A DNA stretch of 29,723 nt from DATDRM01 sp035291705 (GCA_035291705.1 DATDRM010000022.1:1-29723), one strand, 5' to 3'. Shown: positions 8,001 to 15,470, counted from the stretch's first letter. Translations and numbers: made by a program. The notes: generated by a model not told the origin, from the sequence alone.

Positions 8001-8892
8001 TAAAGGCATTCAGCTCAGCGCGCGTAGGAAGAGAGGGTTGTGCGCCGGCTTTGGTCACTGCCAGCGCGCCGGCAGCGTTTGCCCAGGCCGCGGCCTGGCG
8101 CGTCGGTAGGCCTTCGTTCAGGGCGACTGCAAATGCTCCCACAAAAGAATCTCCAGCGGCGGTGGTATCGACAACCTGAACTTGGTGGGCGGGTAGGTTA
8201 ACTTCAAGATCGTCTCCGACAACGAGCACCCCGTCACTGCCCAGAGTGACGATCACTTGTTGCACGCCCCAGGAGCGTAAGGTGTTGACCGCCTCTGGGA
8301 TGGATTTCATCCCGGTGAGGGTAGCCAACTCGTTTTGGTTGGGAATCAGGTAGTCTACCTCGGATAGGAAGGCAGCGTCGACGACTCGAGCTGGACCAGG
8401 GTTAAGCACGACCTGCGCACCGTGTTTCCTTCCCAGCTGGATTGCGCGGGCGGTAGCAGGAAGGGGGATTTCTAATTGAAGCACCATTACCGAAGCGTTC
8501 CTGAAAGCATCTTCAGCGGCGGATATGTCCTCGGGTGTGAGGTGGTCATTGGCTCCGTGGGCTACTACAATTGTGTTTTGACCGCGGCTGTCGACAATGA
8601 TCACGGCAACCCCAGTCGCGGCCTGTGCATCTCGTTGAATGTATGCTGTTTCGACCCCGCTCTGGGTGACGGCCTCGAGCAAGGTCTCCCCAAAAGCATC
8701 TGTCCCGAGCCGTCCAACCATCTTCACGCTGGCTCCCAGGCGCGCCGCTGCCACCGCCTGGTTTGCTCCCTTACCACCTGGATATATATTAAAGTCCGAT
8801 CCGATAAGGTTTTCACCATATTCAGGGTAACGCGGTGTTTTGATTACCAGGTCCATATTGAGGCCACCTACAACGAGGATATGTCCGCTCAT
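7981..8892 (-). CDS. rbsK: Ribokinase (PfkB family carbohydrate kinase)
   Basis: This 303-aa protein would phosphorylate ribose to ribose-5-phosphate with ATP. The PfkB N-terminal substrate motif GGLNMDLVI and the glycine-rich block YPGGKGANQAVAAARLG are present. The C-terminal PfkB signature DTTAAGDSFVGAF contains the catalytic base Asp. I chose the ATG at 8892 because GGGAG lies 7 nt upstream and the product then begins exactly at the conserved strand MSGHILVVGG. An ATG at 8910 is less likely, and the longer open frame up to 9069 lies inside the MBL gene. It follows that gene by 41 nt on the same strand. No ribose transporter is in view, and other sugar or nucleoside substrates of this family cannot be excluded. 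Confidence 0.88.
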   Translation of the reverse strand: MSGHILVVGGLNMDLVIKTPRYPEYGENLIGSDFNIYPGGKGANQAVAAARLGASVKMVGRLGTDAFGETLLEAVTQSGVETAYIQRDAQAATGVAVIIVDSRGQNTIVVAHGANDHLTPEDISAAEDAFRNASVMVLQLEIPLPATARAIQLGRKHGAQVVLNPGPARVVDAAFLSEVDYLIPNQNELATLTGMKSIPEAVNTLRSWGVQQVIVTLGSDGVLVVGDDLEVNLPAHQVQVVDTTAAGDSFVGAFAVALNEGLPTRQAAAWANAAGALAVTKAGAQPSLPTRAELNAFIRTSSR

Positions 8893-8933
8893 GCTGTATC
8901 TCCCAATCATTAGCACATTGATATCGGAGGGGT

Positions 8934-9860
8934 TTACTTTTCCGACCGGCGATATTTCTCCCAATACCGCAGGATGCCCTGGGTTGACATCCAGGAAGGG
9001 TTGGCGGCCTCGTAGACACCTAGAAGGTCGGGAGGGAGACCGGCAGACAAAGACCGGTTGCGCGCCCATTCCAGGAAGCGATCGTTCAACACCTCCACAG
9101 GCAAGCTTTGCGGCAGGACAGCCTCCATCCAGGCCTCAACTTCGTCTAAAGCATCTTGCACGGCGGACAGGTGCCAATCAGGATCAGCATACAGGCCAAA
9201 ATGGGTGGGAGCGATTCGGGAAAATTTTTCACTTCGCAGCCGGACCAGGCTTTGCCGCCATTTCTCGAGGTTGAATTCCGGAGGGGGCATGGGAAGGCGT
9301 AGGTGGGGTGCCTCACCAATGCGCACTCCGCCAATATCTCCGCTGAAGCACACGTCCTCGAACAGGTAGACGAAATGATGGTTGGCGTGACCGGGAGTGT
9401 CCAGGGCACGTAAGGATAAACCGTTCACATCAACTACCCCGCCATCCTGGAGCACGGACAGTTGTCCTTCCGGGACGGGTAAGAATTCGCCCCACAAAGT
9501 ATGCATCAGATCGCCGTAAATGCGGCCTGCGCTGGCGAGCAACTTCTCCGGGTTGAGCAGATGCGGCGCGCCGACCGGGTGGACGTGGATGCGGGCTCCT
9601 TGCTGGGCAAGCCAGCCAGCGGCCCCGGCATGGTCCAGGTGGATATGGGTTAGGAAAACGTCGCTGATGTCTTGAATGGACAACTCGAGTGCCTTTAGCC
9701 CCGCTTGCAAGGCTGTGATGGTCGATCCGGGACCGCTTTCTACCAGGATAGCTCCATGCTGGTGGGGGATCACATAAACGGCGATCGCCTGGCGAAGACC
9801 CATAAAGTGCAGATCGATGGTGTGGATGGTTTTACCTTGTGTGCCGTGACTGAGTGCCAT
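8934..9860 (-). CDS. MBL-fold metallo-hydrolase (glyoxalase II-like)
   Basis: This 308-aa metallo-beta-lactamase-fold hydrolase has the binuclear metal motif THIHLDHAG (HxHxDH), then the further ligand region GHANHHFVYLFED, SGDIGG, and a late FGLYAD histidine area (PTHFG). Such proteins hydrolyse thioesters, lactones or phosphodiesters; the substrate is not readable here. The C-terminal roughly 80 residues are helical (DEVEAWMEAVLPQSL) and may be a winged-helix-like extension seen in several MBL families. The ATG at 9860 is preferred because AAAGGAAG lies just upstream. It is the first gene of a two-gene unit with ribokinase and is transcribed divergently from the ComX-like locus; both share the regulatory region that contains a Crp-type palindrome. 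Confidence 0.85.
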   Translation of the reverse strand: MALSHGTQGKTIHTIDLHFMGLRQAIAVYVIPHQHGAILVESGPGSTITALQAGLKALELSIQDISDVFLTHIHLDHAGAAGWLAQQGARIHVHPVGAPHLLNPEKLLASAGRIYGDLMHTLWGEFLPVPEGQLSVLQDGGVVDVNGLSLRALDTPGHANHHFVYLFEDVCFSGDIGGVRIGEAPHLRLPMPPPEFNLEKWRQSLVRLRSEKFSRIAPTHFGLYADPDWHLSAVQDALDEVEAWMEAVLPQSLPVEVLNDRFLEWARNRSLSAGLPPDLLGVYEAANPSWMSTQGILRYWEKYRRSEK

Positions 9861-9940
9861 GCAAGCTTCCTTTCGGTTGGGCAAGTATTCGCCCCGAAGT
9901 ATACAATAGAAACGGTTTGGAAAAAAATGTAATAGCTGGA

Positions 9941-9956
9941 TGTGACTTAAGTCACT
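9941..9956. promoter_or_regulatory. Crp/Fnr-family binding site candidate
   Basis: GTGACTTAAGTCAC (9942-9955) is a perfect 14-nt palindrome. Read as TGTGA-N6-TCACT it matches the Crp half-site pair TGTGA-N6-TCACA except for the last base. Its centre lies roughly 57-61 nt upstream of the start expected from the minus-strand TATACT box, a usual class I activator distance for the MBL-ribokinase unit. It could equally act on the peptide operon on the other side. Which Crp/Fnr protein would bind is unknown, as none is encoded in the window. Confidence 0.55.
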
Positions 9957-10110
9957 AGACTTAATTTATTTTTTCTGGTATTTTTATAAAGTTATCAAAA
10001 GTATCAGCTTATCAAATTTGTTAATTTTGTAGTTTTGAATTCCCAACTCCGGGTTCAGGAGGTGCCTTTGATTAAATTTCACCCCTAACTACCCTGATGA
10101 TGTTTAATAT

Positions 10111-10127
10111 GCTATGCCTGGCATAGC
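10111..10127 (+). promoter_or_regulatory. Perfect hairpin in the leader of the peptide operon
   Basis: GCTATGCC-T-GGCATAGC is a perfect 8-1-8 inverted repeat. As DNA it could be an operator; as RNA the stem would open to a loop of about 3 or more nt. It lies 70 nt before the peptide ATG and directly after a TAATAT box. Confidence 0.5.
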
Positions 10128-10132
10128 CCTCC

Positions 10133-10148
10133 CTGTTTGCGAAAACAG
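10133..10148 (+). promoter_or_regulatory. Hairpin with GCGA tetraloop in the leader of the peptide operon
   Basis: CTGTTT and AAACAG pair around GCGA, a GNRA-type tetraloop. It lies only 5 nt after the preceding palindrome and 34 nt before the Shine-Dalgarno. No T-run follows, so it does not look like a terminator; an RNA stability or translation-control role is possible. Confidence 0.4.
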
Positions 10149-10196
10149 CGAGGCGTTGAATAACTGAATATTCCCACGTTTGGAGGAGATTAAAAA

Positions 10197-10409
10197 ATGG
10201 CACTCGCACAAGTTGTCTACCAAATTTCCACCGACACTGACTTCGCATCCCGCATGCGCACCGACCCCGAAGGCGCTTTGGCGGAGAGGGGGTGGAGGTT
10301 GAGCAAAGAGGAATTGGCGTTCCTCTGGAAGGCGATCACACGCACGGCTCAAGGCAAAGATGAGATCATGAGCCTGGCCAGGGTGAAACCCACTCGCGGA
10401 TGGTTCTAA
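10197..10409 (+). CDS. ComX-like pheromone precursor candidate (70 aa, C-terminal ...TRGWF)
   Basis: The 70-aa product has no signal peptide. Residues 1-50 look like a leader: VVYQISTDTDFASRM, then DPEGALAERGW (residues 23-33) and SKEELAFLWKAI. The pattern P-E-x-A-L...G-(W/F)...E-E matches the leader helix region of Bacillus ComX precursors (PEAL...GF...E) as well as Nif11/NHLP-type RiPP leaders. The tail ends KPTRGWF with Trp69 penultimate; in ComX a Trp near the C-terminus is prenylated, and the B. subtilis tail also reads P-x-T-R-x-W. A strong Shine-Dalgarno (GGAGGAG) precedes the ATG by 8 nt. The next gene, 15 nt on, is a prenyl-diphosphate-synthase-fold enzyme and the one after it a ComP-like kinase. 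The open frame is certain in context; the pheromone role is inference. A Nif11/NHLP-like RiPP precursor is the main alternative. Confidence 0.75.
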   Translation: MALAQVVYQISTDTDFASRMRTDPEGALAERGWRLSKEELAFLWKAITRTAQGKDEIMSLARVKPTRGWF

Positions 10410-10424
10410 TACGACCGATGCTCT

Positions 10425-11414
10425 TTGACGACAGAATCGCAATTTCTTGATGCCGTTTTTCGCCGGATAGAGAGTAATTTAATAGAGTCTGGCGCATGGG
10501 CTGATTTCAGAGAGTCCATGCGCCTGGCTTTACCAGACCAGTATAGACGCGCCGATCCCGAGCGGGACCCGGCGCGTTTTGCGCTCCTGCCGGGGTTGTG
10601 CTGCCAGGCTGCCGGGGGTGACCCAGGCTGGGCAGCAGATCTGGCGGCTGCCTGGCTTTTATATTACTCGGCGGCGCACGTTTTTGACAGCGTCGAGGAC
10701 CAGGACCAACCTGAAGCCTGGTGGGCGGCGTCGAGGCCTGGAGTGGCGATCAATGTGGCCACCGGGCTGTTGTTCAGCGCCTCCCTGGGATTGCAGCGCC
10801 TGTTCGAGCATCAGCAAACCCACCAGGTTGCACACCTGGTGATCCAGGATTTCAACCAGAGCCTGCTGGTGATGTCCAGTGGGCAGCATGCTGACCTGGT
10901 CAACCCACTGCCCGGCCTGGAGCAGTGGCTGGAGATCGCCGGTGCCAAGTCGGGGGAATTTTTCGCCCTGGCCTGCCGGAGCGGGGCGCGCCTGGCGACA
11001 GATGATTTAGCGCGCTTGAAAGGGTTTAGCGATTTCGGGCGCCACCTGGGCATATTACTGCAGATCCTGGACGACCTGGAAGATCTTAAGCCAGGCTCAG
11101 GCGCTGAGATGCCAGACCTATCCCCAAGGATCGGCCGCTCCCTGGCCGTGGCGTATGCTTTGGACGTCCTGCCATCGCCTGCCCAGCAGACCTTGAGGGA
11201 GTGCTTGCAGACCCTGCGTGATGACCAGCAGGCCGCTGGTGAGCTGATCCAGTTACTCGATCGAAGTGGGGCGGCGCTTTATTTGACGACCGAAATTGAA
11301 CGCCAGCTCAGGCTGGGGTTTAAAGCCCTGGAAGAAGCTGTACCGGTGACTCCGGCGGGGGATATTCTGGCTTCCTTGCTGCGGGAGCTCGCCAAAGATC
11401 AGATGGGGGGTTAG
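10425..11414 (+). CDS. Polyprenyl-synthetase-fold enzyme, ComQ-like prenyltransferase candidate
   Basis: This 329-aa all-helical protein belongs to the trans-isoprenyl diphosphate synthase superfamily. The first Asp-rich motif is D88-S-V-E-D92 (shorter than a canonical DDxxD) within AAHVFDSVEDQD. The second is complete, D216-D217-L-E-D220 in LLQILDDLEDL. The GQHAD (153-157) and AKSGEFF blocks typical of the fold lie between them. ComQ, which transfers an isoprenyl group to the Trp of ComX, is a divergent member of the same superfamily. Here the gene directly follows a short peptide gene with a C-terminal Trp and precedes a ComP-like kinase, so peptide prenylation is the favoured role; ordinary prenyl diphosphate synthesis is the alternative. 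The only in-frame start after the upstream stop and before residue 32 is TTG at 10425; no clear Shine-Dalgarno is seen, suggesting coupling to the peptide gene. Confidence 0.8.
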   Translation: MTTESQFLDAVFRRIESNLIESGAWADFRESMRLALPDQYRRADPERDPARFALLPGLCCQAAGGDPGWAADLAAAWLLYYSAAHVFDSVEDQDQPEAWWAASRPGVAINVATGLLFSASLGLQRLFEHQQTHQVAHLVIQDFNQSLLVMSSGQHADLVNPLPGLEQWLEIAGAKSGEFFALACRSGARLATDDLARLKGFSDFGRHLGILLQILDDLEDLKPGSGAEMPDLSPRIGRSLAVAYALDVLPSPAQQTLRECLQTLRDDQQAAGELIQLLDRSGAALYLTTEIERQLRLGFKALEEAVPVTPAGDILASLLRELAKDQMGG

Positions 11415-11532
11415 ATCGAACAAGGACGCGGGGAGGCCACGATCTGGTTTACAATAATGTTAGTTTGGGCCAACTTGGTGTGTAATACCTTCACCGGTGC
11501 TACGTTATAATTTAAGTGGAGGGTTATTAGCT

Positions 11533-14343
11533 GTGCTTGTCTCGCGGCGTTGGTGGGTCAGTATCCCATTCATCCTGGCGTTAGCCGCTTTATTCTTAAT
11601 GGTATGGAGCGGTATACTGGCGCTTACCTATCCTCATGATGGAATCCTGACCTTCGGGCCAACCGGATTGATTAGCGAGCTGGACTCTTTCGGGAGAGAA
11701 CACAATAAACTTCTTGACGGGGATGTGATCGTTTCAGTGAATGATGTTCCATTTAACGAGGCGGTACCATTCTATGCAAATAAAAAGATTGGGGAAACGG
11801 TAAAATTTATCATCTTGCGGGATGGCGAACGTATCCCTCTAACGATTCTCCTGATGGCTCCCCCCCGAGGGCTAATCCTGAACGAACTGGTGCCGTTACT
11901 GGTAGCTCTGGCCTTTTGGGGCATCGGGGTTGGCGTGTTATCCTTCAAACCCTCCGACCGGACTTCGAACCTGTTCTTTCTGTTCTGCCAGGCCACTGCA
12001 CTACTCCTGGCTTCCGGCCTCATGTCCGGGATCGGGCCGCGCTGGACATCTGGTTTATTTAATTTCCTTCTCTGGCTAATTGGCCCATTGACCGTTCATT
12101 TTCATCTATACTTCCCGGAAGCCATCTCGCTCCATCGCCGCAGAGTTATGCTCTACGTATTATATGGTCTTGCATTCCTCTGTGGATCGCCTTATCTCAT
12201 CTGGGGAACGCAGGCGGTTCTCGCCAGTTCATGGTCCGACCGTATTCTCGCTGCGGTGCGATTGTTCCTGACAGGAAATTTACTCTTAGCGGTAGGTTTG
12301 CTCTTTTTCGCCTTCAGCCACACGGTTTCACCAGGGGTGCGGGGAAAGATCCGCATTGTCGTCCTGGGCGGCGCGCTTAGCCTATTGCCCGTGATCACCC
12401 TGACCATTCTGCCAGATGCGGCCCTCAGGCAACCGATCCTGCCTTATACTTTCGCTTTCTTATTCTTAAGTATCCTTCCATTAACCTATGGTTATGCCAT
12501 CATCCGCCATCGCTTAATCGAGATCGAACGGCATGTCAACCGGGGGGCGACTTATATCCTGGTCTATGCAATCTTATGCGGAATTTACCTGGTGTTATAT
12601 GCCATCCTGGAAAAATTGGTGCCACCGCATCTTTTCGATAGCCTGTTGATCAACACCCTGCTTGTGCTTATCCTGGCCAGTGTTTTTTCTCCCCTACACC
12701 AGCGTATGCAGCGGCTGGTGGACAAAGCCTTCTACGGCAGCTGGTATGATTATCGCTCGGCCGTGACGCAAATCACGCAAGGGATGGAACAAATCCCCGA
12801 GCTACCCCAGCTGGCCAGGACGGTGGGTGAGCGAGTGGTGAAAACATTACAAATAGAGGACGCCTGTATCTTCTTGAGAGACCTGGAAGGCGATTTTTCT
12901 GTGATCGAAGTTGCGCCCCAGCCGAAGGTGGGCGAACAGAGCCGGCTTGCTTTCTCTGCCCTGCCGAAGAACAGCCTGTCTTACCTGTTGAACATCGGAG
13001 CGGTGGGGCGGACCTCGCTGCGCAAGACTTTATCTGAAGTCATGCTTTCACCGGAAGAACGGCAATTGTTGGACAGCGAACAGGTTTACCAGTGGGTGCC
13101 GGTAATTGGGCATGGGCAAGTATTGGGCTTGCTCGCATTGGGTGCTAAGTTGGGCGGCGACATCTTCAGCGGCGAAGACATGGACATCCTGCGCATCGTG
13201 GCGCGCCAGATGGGACCGCTGATCGAAAATATCCACCTGGTTACCCGGCTCAGGCAGTATGCGACCGAGTTGGAGCAGCGCGTTGAGCAGCGTACGGCCG
13301 AATTGCATGCCGCGAAAGAAAGGGTCGAGGCGGTATTGTCCAGCGTGGGCGATGGTGTGTTCGTTACCGACCTGGAGGGCGAGATCATCACGGTCAACCA
13401 GGCCTTCGAGGAGCAGTCTGGCTACCAGGCTGTGGAAATGATTGGCCAATCCCTCTTTATGATGCTCGACGGGCAAGAAAACCAGGAACGCACGGCGGAG
13501 ATCCGCTCTGCTCTGGCGAGCAAATTCAGCTGGAGCGGTGAGTTGATGGCGCACCGAAAAAATGGGCGGGAGTATGACATCCAGCTTACGCTAGCGCCAG
13601 TTCGCAATCTGCTGGGGGAAATCATGGGCTATGTGGGCAGCCAACGCGATGTCACCCAATACAAAGAGCTTGAACGCCTCAAAGACCAGTTCATCCTGGA
13701 AGTCTCGCATGAACTACGCACACCAGTCACTAACATGGGCCTGTTCGCTGAATTGTTGGAACGTGGCAGGCCTGATAGAAAAGCCGAATACCTGGCGACT
13801 TTAAAAACAGAGATCAACAAGTTGATGAAGATGATCGAGGATATCCTAGATCTCTCGCGATTAGAAGTTGGCAAGTATAAACGGTCTTCGTTCAGCCCGG
13901 TGAATTTTAATCTCTTGACCGACCAGGTGGTGGCTGCCCATGCTCCCCTGGCGCAGGTAGCCGGCCTTGATTTAACCTTCGAGCCAGCTGCCAATTTACC
14001 GAAGATTAATGGAGATCAAAACCAGCTGGCACGGGTCATCACCAACCTGGTCTCCAATGCCATTCGCTATACGATGAGCGGTTCGGTCTGCGTGAGTACT
14101 TTTCCGGCGGATGGGGGCGTCTGGCTGGAAGTAAAAGACACCGGAATCGGGATCGATGCGGATGATTTCCCGCATCTGTTCGACCGGTTTTACCGGGGCC
14201 GAAAGGTAAGCCAATCGAAGATCCAGGGTTCAGGCCTCGGATTGGCGATTGTAAAGGAGATTGTGGATCTCCACGATGGCCGCATAGCATGGGAAAGTGA
14301 AGTGGGAAAAGGGTCCACTTTCCGCGTGTGGCTACCGGAGTGA
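11533..14343 (+). CDS. ComP-like membrane sensor histidine kinase (PDZ, multi-TM, GAF, PAS, HisKA, HATPase)
   Basis: This 936-aa sensor kinase has one membrane helix (about 9-28), an extracytoplasmic PDZ-like domain (about 40-105, including KLLDGDVIVSVNDVPF) and then about seven or eight further helices to about residue 390. The last of these contain the block GYAIIRHRLIEIERHVNRG, familiar from ComP-type sensors. A GAF-like domain follows (about 425-580), a short coiled coil (ELEQRVEQRTAELHAAKERV), a PAS domain (about 597-710), a HisKA dimerisation domain with His726 in EVSHELRTP, and a HATPase with the N, G1, F and G2 boxes (NLVSNAIRYT, KDTGIGID, FDRFYRG, SGLGLAIVKEIV). The TM-PDZ-TM front end is that of ComP, but ComP uses a HisKA_3 core. 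GTG at 11533 is chosen because GGAGGG lies 9 nt upstream; an in-frame GTG at 11497 precedes that site. No response regulator gene adjoins it. A ligand derived from the upstream peptide is inferred. Confidence 0.88.
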   Translation: MLVSRRWWVSIPFILALAALFLMVWSGILALTYPHDGILTFGPTGLISELDSFGREHNKLLDGDVIVSVNDVPFNEAVPFYANKKIGETVKFIILRDGERIPLTILLMAPPRGLILNELVPLLVALAFWGIGVGVLSFKPSDRTSNLFFLFCQATALLLASGLMSGIGPRWTSGLFNFLLWLIGPLTVHFHLYFPEAISLHRRRVMLYVLYGLAFLCGSPYLIWGTQAVLASSWSDRILAAVRLFLTGNLLLAVGLLFFAFSHTVSPGVRGKIRIVVLGGALSLLPVITLTILPDAALRQPILPYTFAFLFLSILPLTYGYAIIRHRLIEIERHVNRGATYILVYAILCGIYLVLYAILEKLVPPHLFDSLLINTLLVLILASVFSPLHQRMQRLVDKAFYGSWYDYRSAVTQITQGMEQIPELPQLARTVGERVVKTLQIEDACIFLRDLEGDFSVIEVAPQPKVGEQSRLAFSALPKNSLSYLLNIGAVGRTSLRKTLSEVMLSPEERQLLDSEQVYQWVPVIGHGQVLGLLALGAKLGGDIFSGEDMDILRIVARQMGPLIENIHLVTRLRQYATELEQRVEQRTAELHAAKERVEAVLSSVGDGVFVTDLEGEIITVNQAFEEQSGYQAVEMIGQSLFMMLDGQENQERTAEIRSALASKFSWSGELMAHRKNGREYDIQLTLAPVRNLLGEIMGYVGSQRDVTQYKELERLKDQFILEVSHELRTPVTNMGLFAELLERGRPDRKAEYLATLKTEINKLMKMIEDILDLSRLEVGKYKRSSFSPVNFNLLTDQVVAAHAPLAQVAGLDLTFEPAANLPKINGDQNQLARVITNLVSNAIRYTMSGSVCVSTFPADGGVWLEVKDTGIGIDADDFPHLFDRFYRGRKVSQSKIQGSGLGLAIVKEIVDLHDGRIAWESEVGKGSTFRVWLPE

Positions 14344-14366
14344 GCATCATAGGAAGGAAAAGTAGA

Positions 14367-15470
14367 ATGAGTTCCCCTGAAGTTACATCCGATGAAGAGG
14401 AAGCTCGGAAACCGCAACCGGGAAATCCCGCGGCTGAGGAGCCTGTGTGGACCTATCGCGGTTACCACCTGGGTGCGGGGGAATTCACCACCGCCATGGT
14501 GCACTTGTTCAGGGCGGAGGTCTCGCGGGCGAATGTGTGGCGGCAGCGCTTGGACACGACCACAAACTGGGCAGTGGTGATCACCGTGGCTGTGATCAGC
14601 GTGGCGTTCAGCGGCCCCAGCGGGCACCATAGCGTGATCATCCTGAGCACGATCTTGATCACCTTGTTTCTTTTTATTGAAGCCCGCCGCTACCGGTATT
14701 ATGAGTTATGGAGTTCGCGCGTGCGGCTGATCGAAACGGATTTCTACGCCGCAATGCTGGTACCGCCTTTCCAGCCAGCTGCGGATTGGGCGGAGAGCCT
14801 GGCGGAGAACTTGCTCCAGCCGCACTTTTCCATCTCAACCTGGGAAGCCTTTGGACGGCGTTATCGCCGTAACTATATGTGGATCTACATTATCTTGGGA
14901 TTAGCCTGGTTTGCCAAGATTTGGTTTCATCCGACCACGGCGCAGTCCTGGTCAGAAATGCTGGAACGGGCTGCCATCGGCGGGGTTCCGGGACCGGTTG
15001 TCCTGGTCGTTGGATTAGCTTTCAATGCGATTCTGATGTTAGTCGGTTTGTTAACCGTAGGATTGCAGGAAGCTTCCGGAGAGGTGCTGCCGCGCTATTT
15101 CGCTGGCGCTGAGGGCGAGGGTGAAGCGAGGCTTGATGGCCGACCCCTGGGACGATTGCGCGCCTGGTTCCGGCCGCGTGGCCAGCGGCGGCAGCTCATG
15201 GCTTTGATAATTACCGACCGGGCGCAGGCAGTCGCCAATCGCATACTAACCGATATGCGCCGGGGAGTCACAGCCATCCCTGGCAAAGGGATGTATACCG
15301 GGCAAGAGCATGCCGTTTTAATGTGTGCGCTGACGGTGACTGAGGTTGGTCAGCTGAAAACATTAGTCAGCTCCGAAGACCCACAAGCATTCGTGGTCGT
15401 TTCACCGGCTCAAGAGGTCTTGGGAAAGGGTTTTACACCCCTAGAAGATACGAAGGGGGATCAGAAATAA
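14367..15470 (+). CDS. DUF2270 membrane protein with C-terminal DUF2179-like domain
   Basis: This 367-aa protein has two recognisable parts. Residues about 25-235 are a DUF2270 region with the N-terminal motif HLGAGEFTTAMVHLFRAEVSRAN, four predicted membrane helices in two pairs, and RYRRNYMWIYIILGLAWFAK. Residues about 275-360 resemble DUF2179, the soluble tail of YitT-type proteins: RGVTAIPGKGMYTGQEHAVLM...LVSSEDPQAFVVVSPAQEVLGKGF. Neither domain has an established biochemical function. AGGAAGGAAA lies 6 nt before the ATG at 14367. The gene follows the ComP-like kinase by 23 nt, so it is probably the last gene of the peptide-prenylase-kinase operon and may help sense or export a signal, which is speculation. 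Confidence 0.82.
   Translation: MSSPEVTSDEEEARKPQPGNPAAEEPVWTYRGYHLGAGEFTTAMVHLFRAEVSRANVWRQRLDTTTNWAVVITVAVISVAFSGPSGHHSVIILSTILITLFLFIEARRYRYYELWSSRVRLIETDFYAAMLVPPFQPAADWAESLAENLLQPHFSISTWEAFGRRYRRNYMWIYIILGLAWFAKIWFHPTTAQSWSEMLERAAIGGVPGPVVLVVGLAFNAILMLVGLLTVGLQEASGEVLPRYFAGAEGEGEARLDGRPLGRLRAWFRPRGQRRQLMALIITDRAQAVANRILTDMRRGVTAIPGKGMYTGQEHAVLMCALTVTEVGQLKTLVSSEDPQAFVVVSPAQEVLGKGFTPLEDTKGDQK

Larger units (their letters stand above)
9861..10196. promoter_or_regulatory. Divergent AT-rich regulatory region (336 nt, no gene)
   Basis: This gene-free region separates the MBL hydrolase (-) from the small peptide gene (+) and is much richer in A and T than its flanks, especially 9955-10040. 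It holds a Crp/Fnr-type palindrome, a minus-strand -10-like AGTATA/TATACT (9898-9903) whose weak -35 would suit an activator, direct repeats of TTATCAAA (9992-9999 and 10009-10016), two perfect hairpins and a strong Shine-Dalgarno (GGAGGAG, 10182-10188). A plus-strand start cannot be fixed from sequence; TATAAA at 9985-9990 and TAATAT at 10105-10110 are candidates. Confidence 0.6.

Noticed and set aside
8893..9069. N-terminal extension of ribokinase by 59 residues
   Set aside because: It lies inside the MBL hydrolase gene in another frame, has no PfkB similarity, and a good ribosome binding site fits the ATG at 8892.
8840..9274. 144-codon plus-strand open frame antisense to the MBL hydrolase gene
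   Set aside because: Its composition is that of a shadow of a GC-rich gene and the minus-strand product is a clear MBL-fold protein.
9861..10196. A small gene in the divergent region
   Set aside because: No open frame with a start and ribosome binding site of reasonable composition was found; the region is AT-rich and structured.
11497..11532. Upstream GTG start of the sensor kinase
   Set aside because: It precedes the GGAGGG ribosome binding site that fits the GTG at 11533, and would overlap a TATAAT box.
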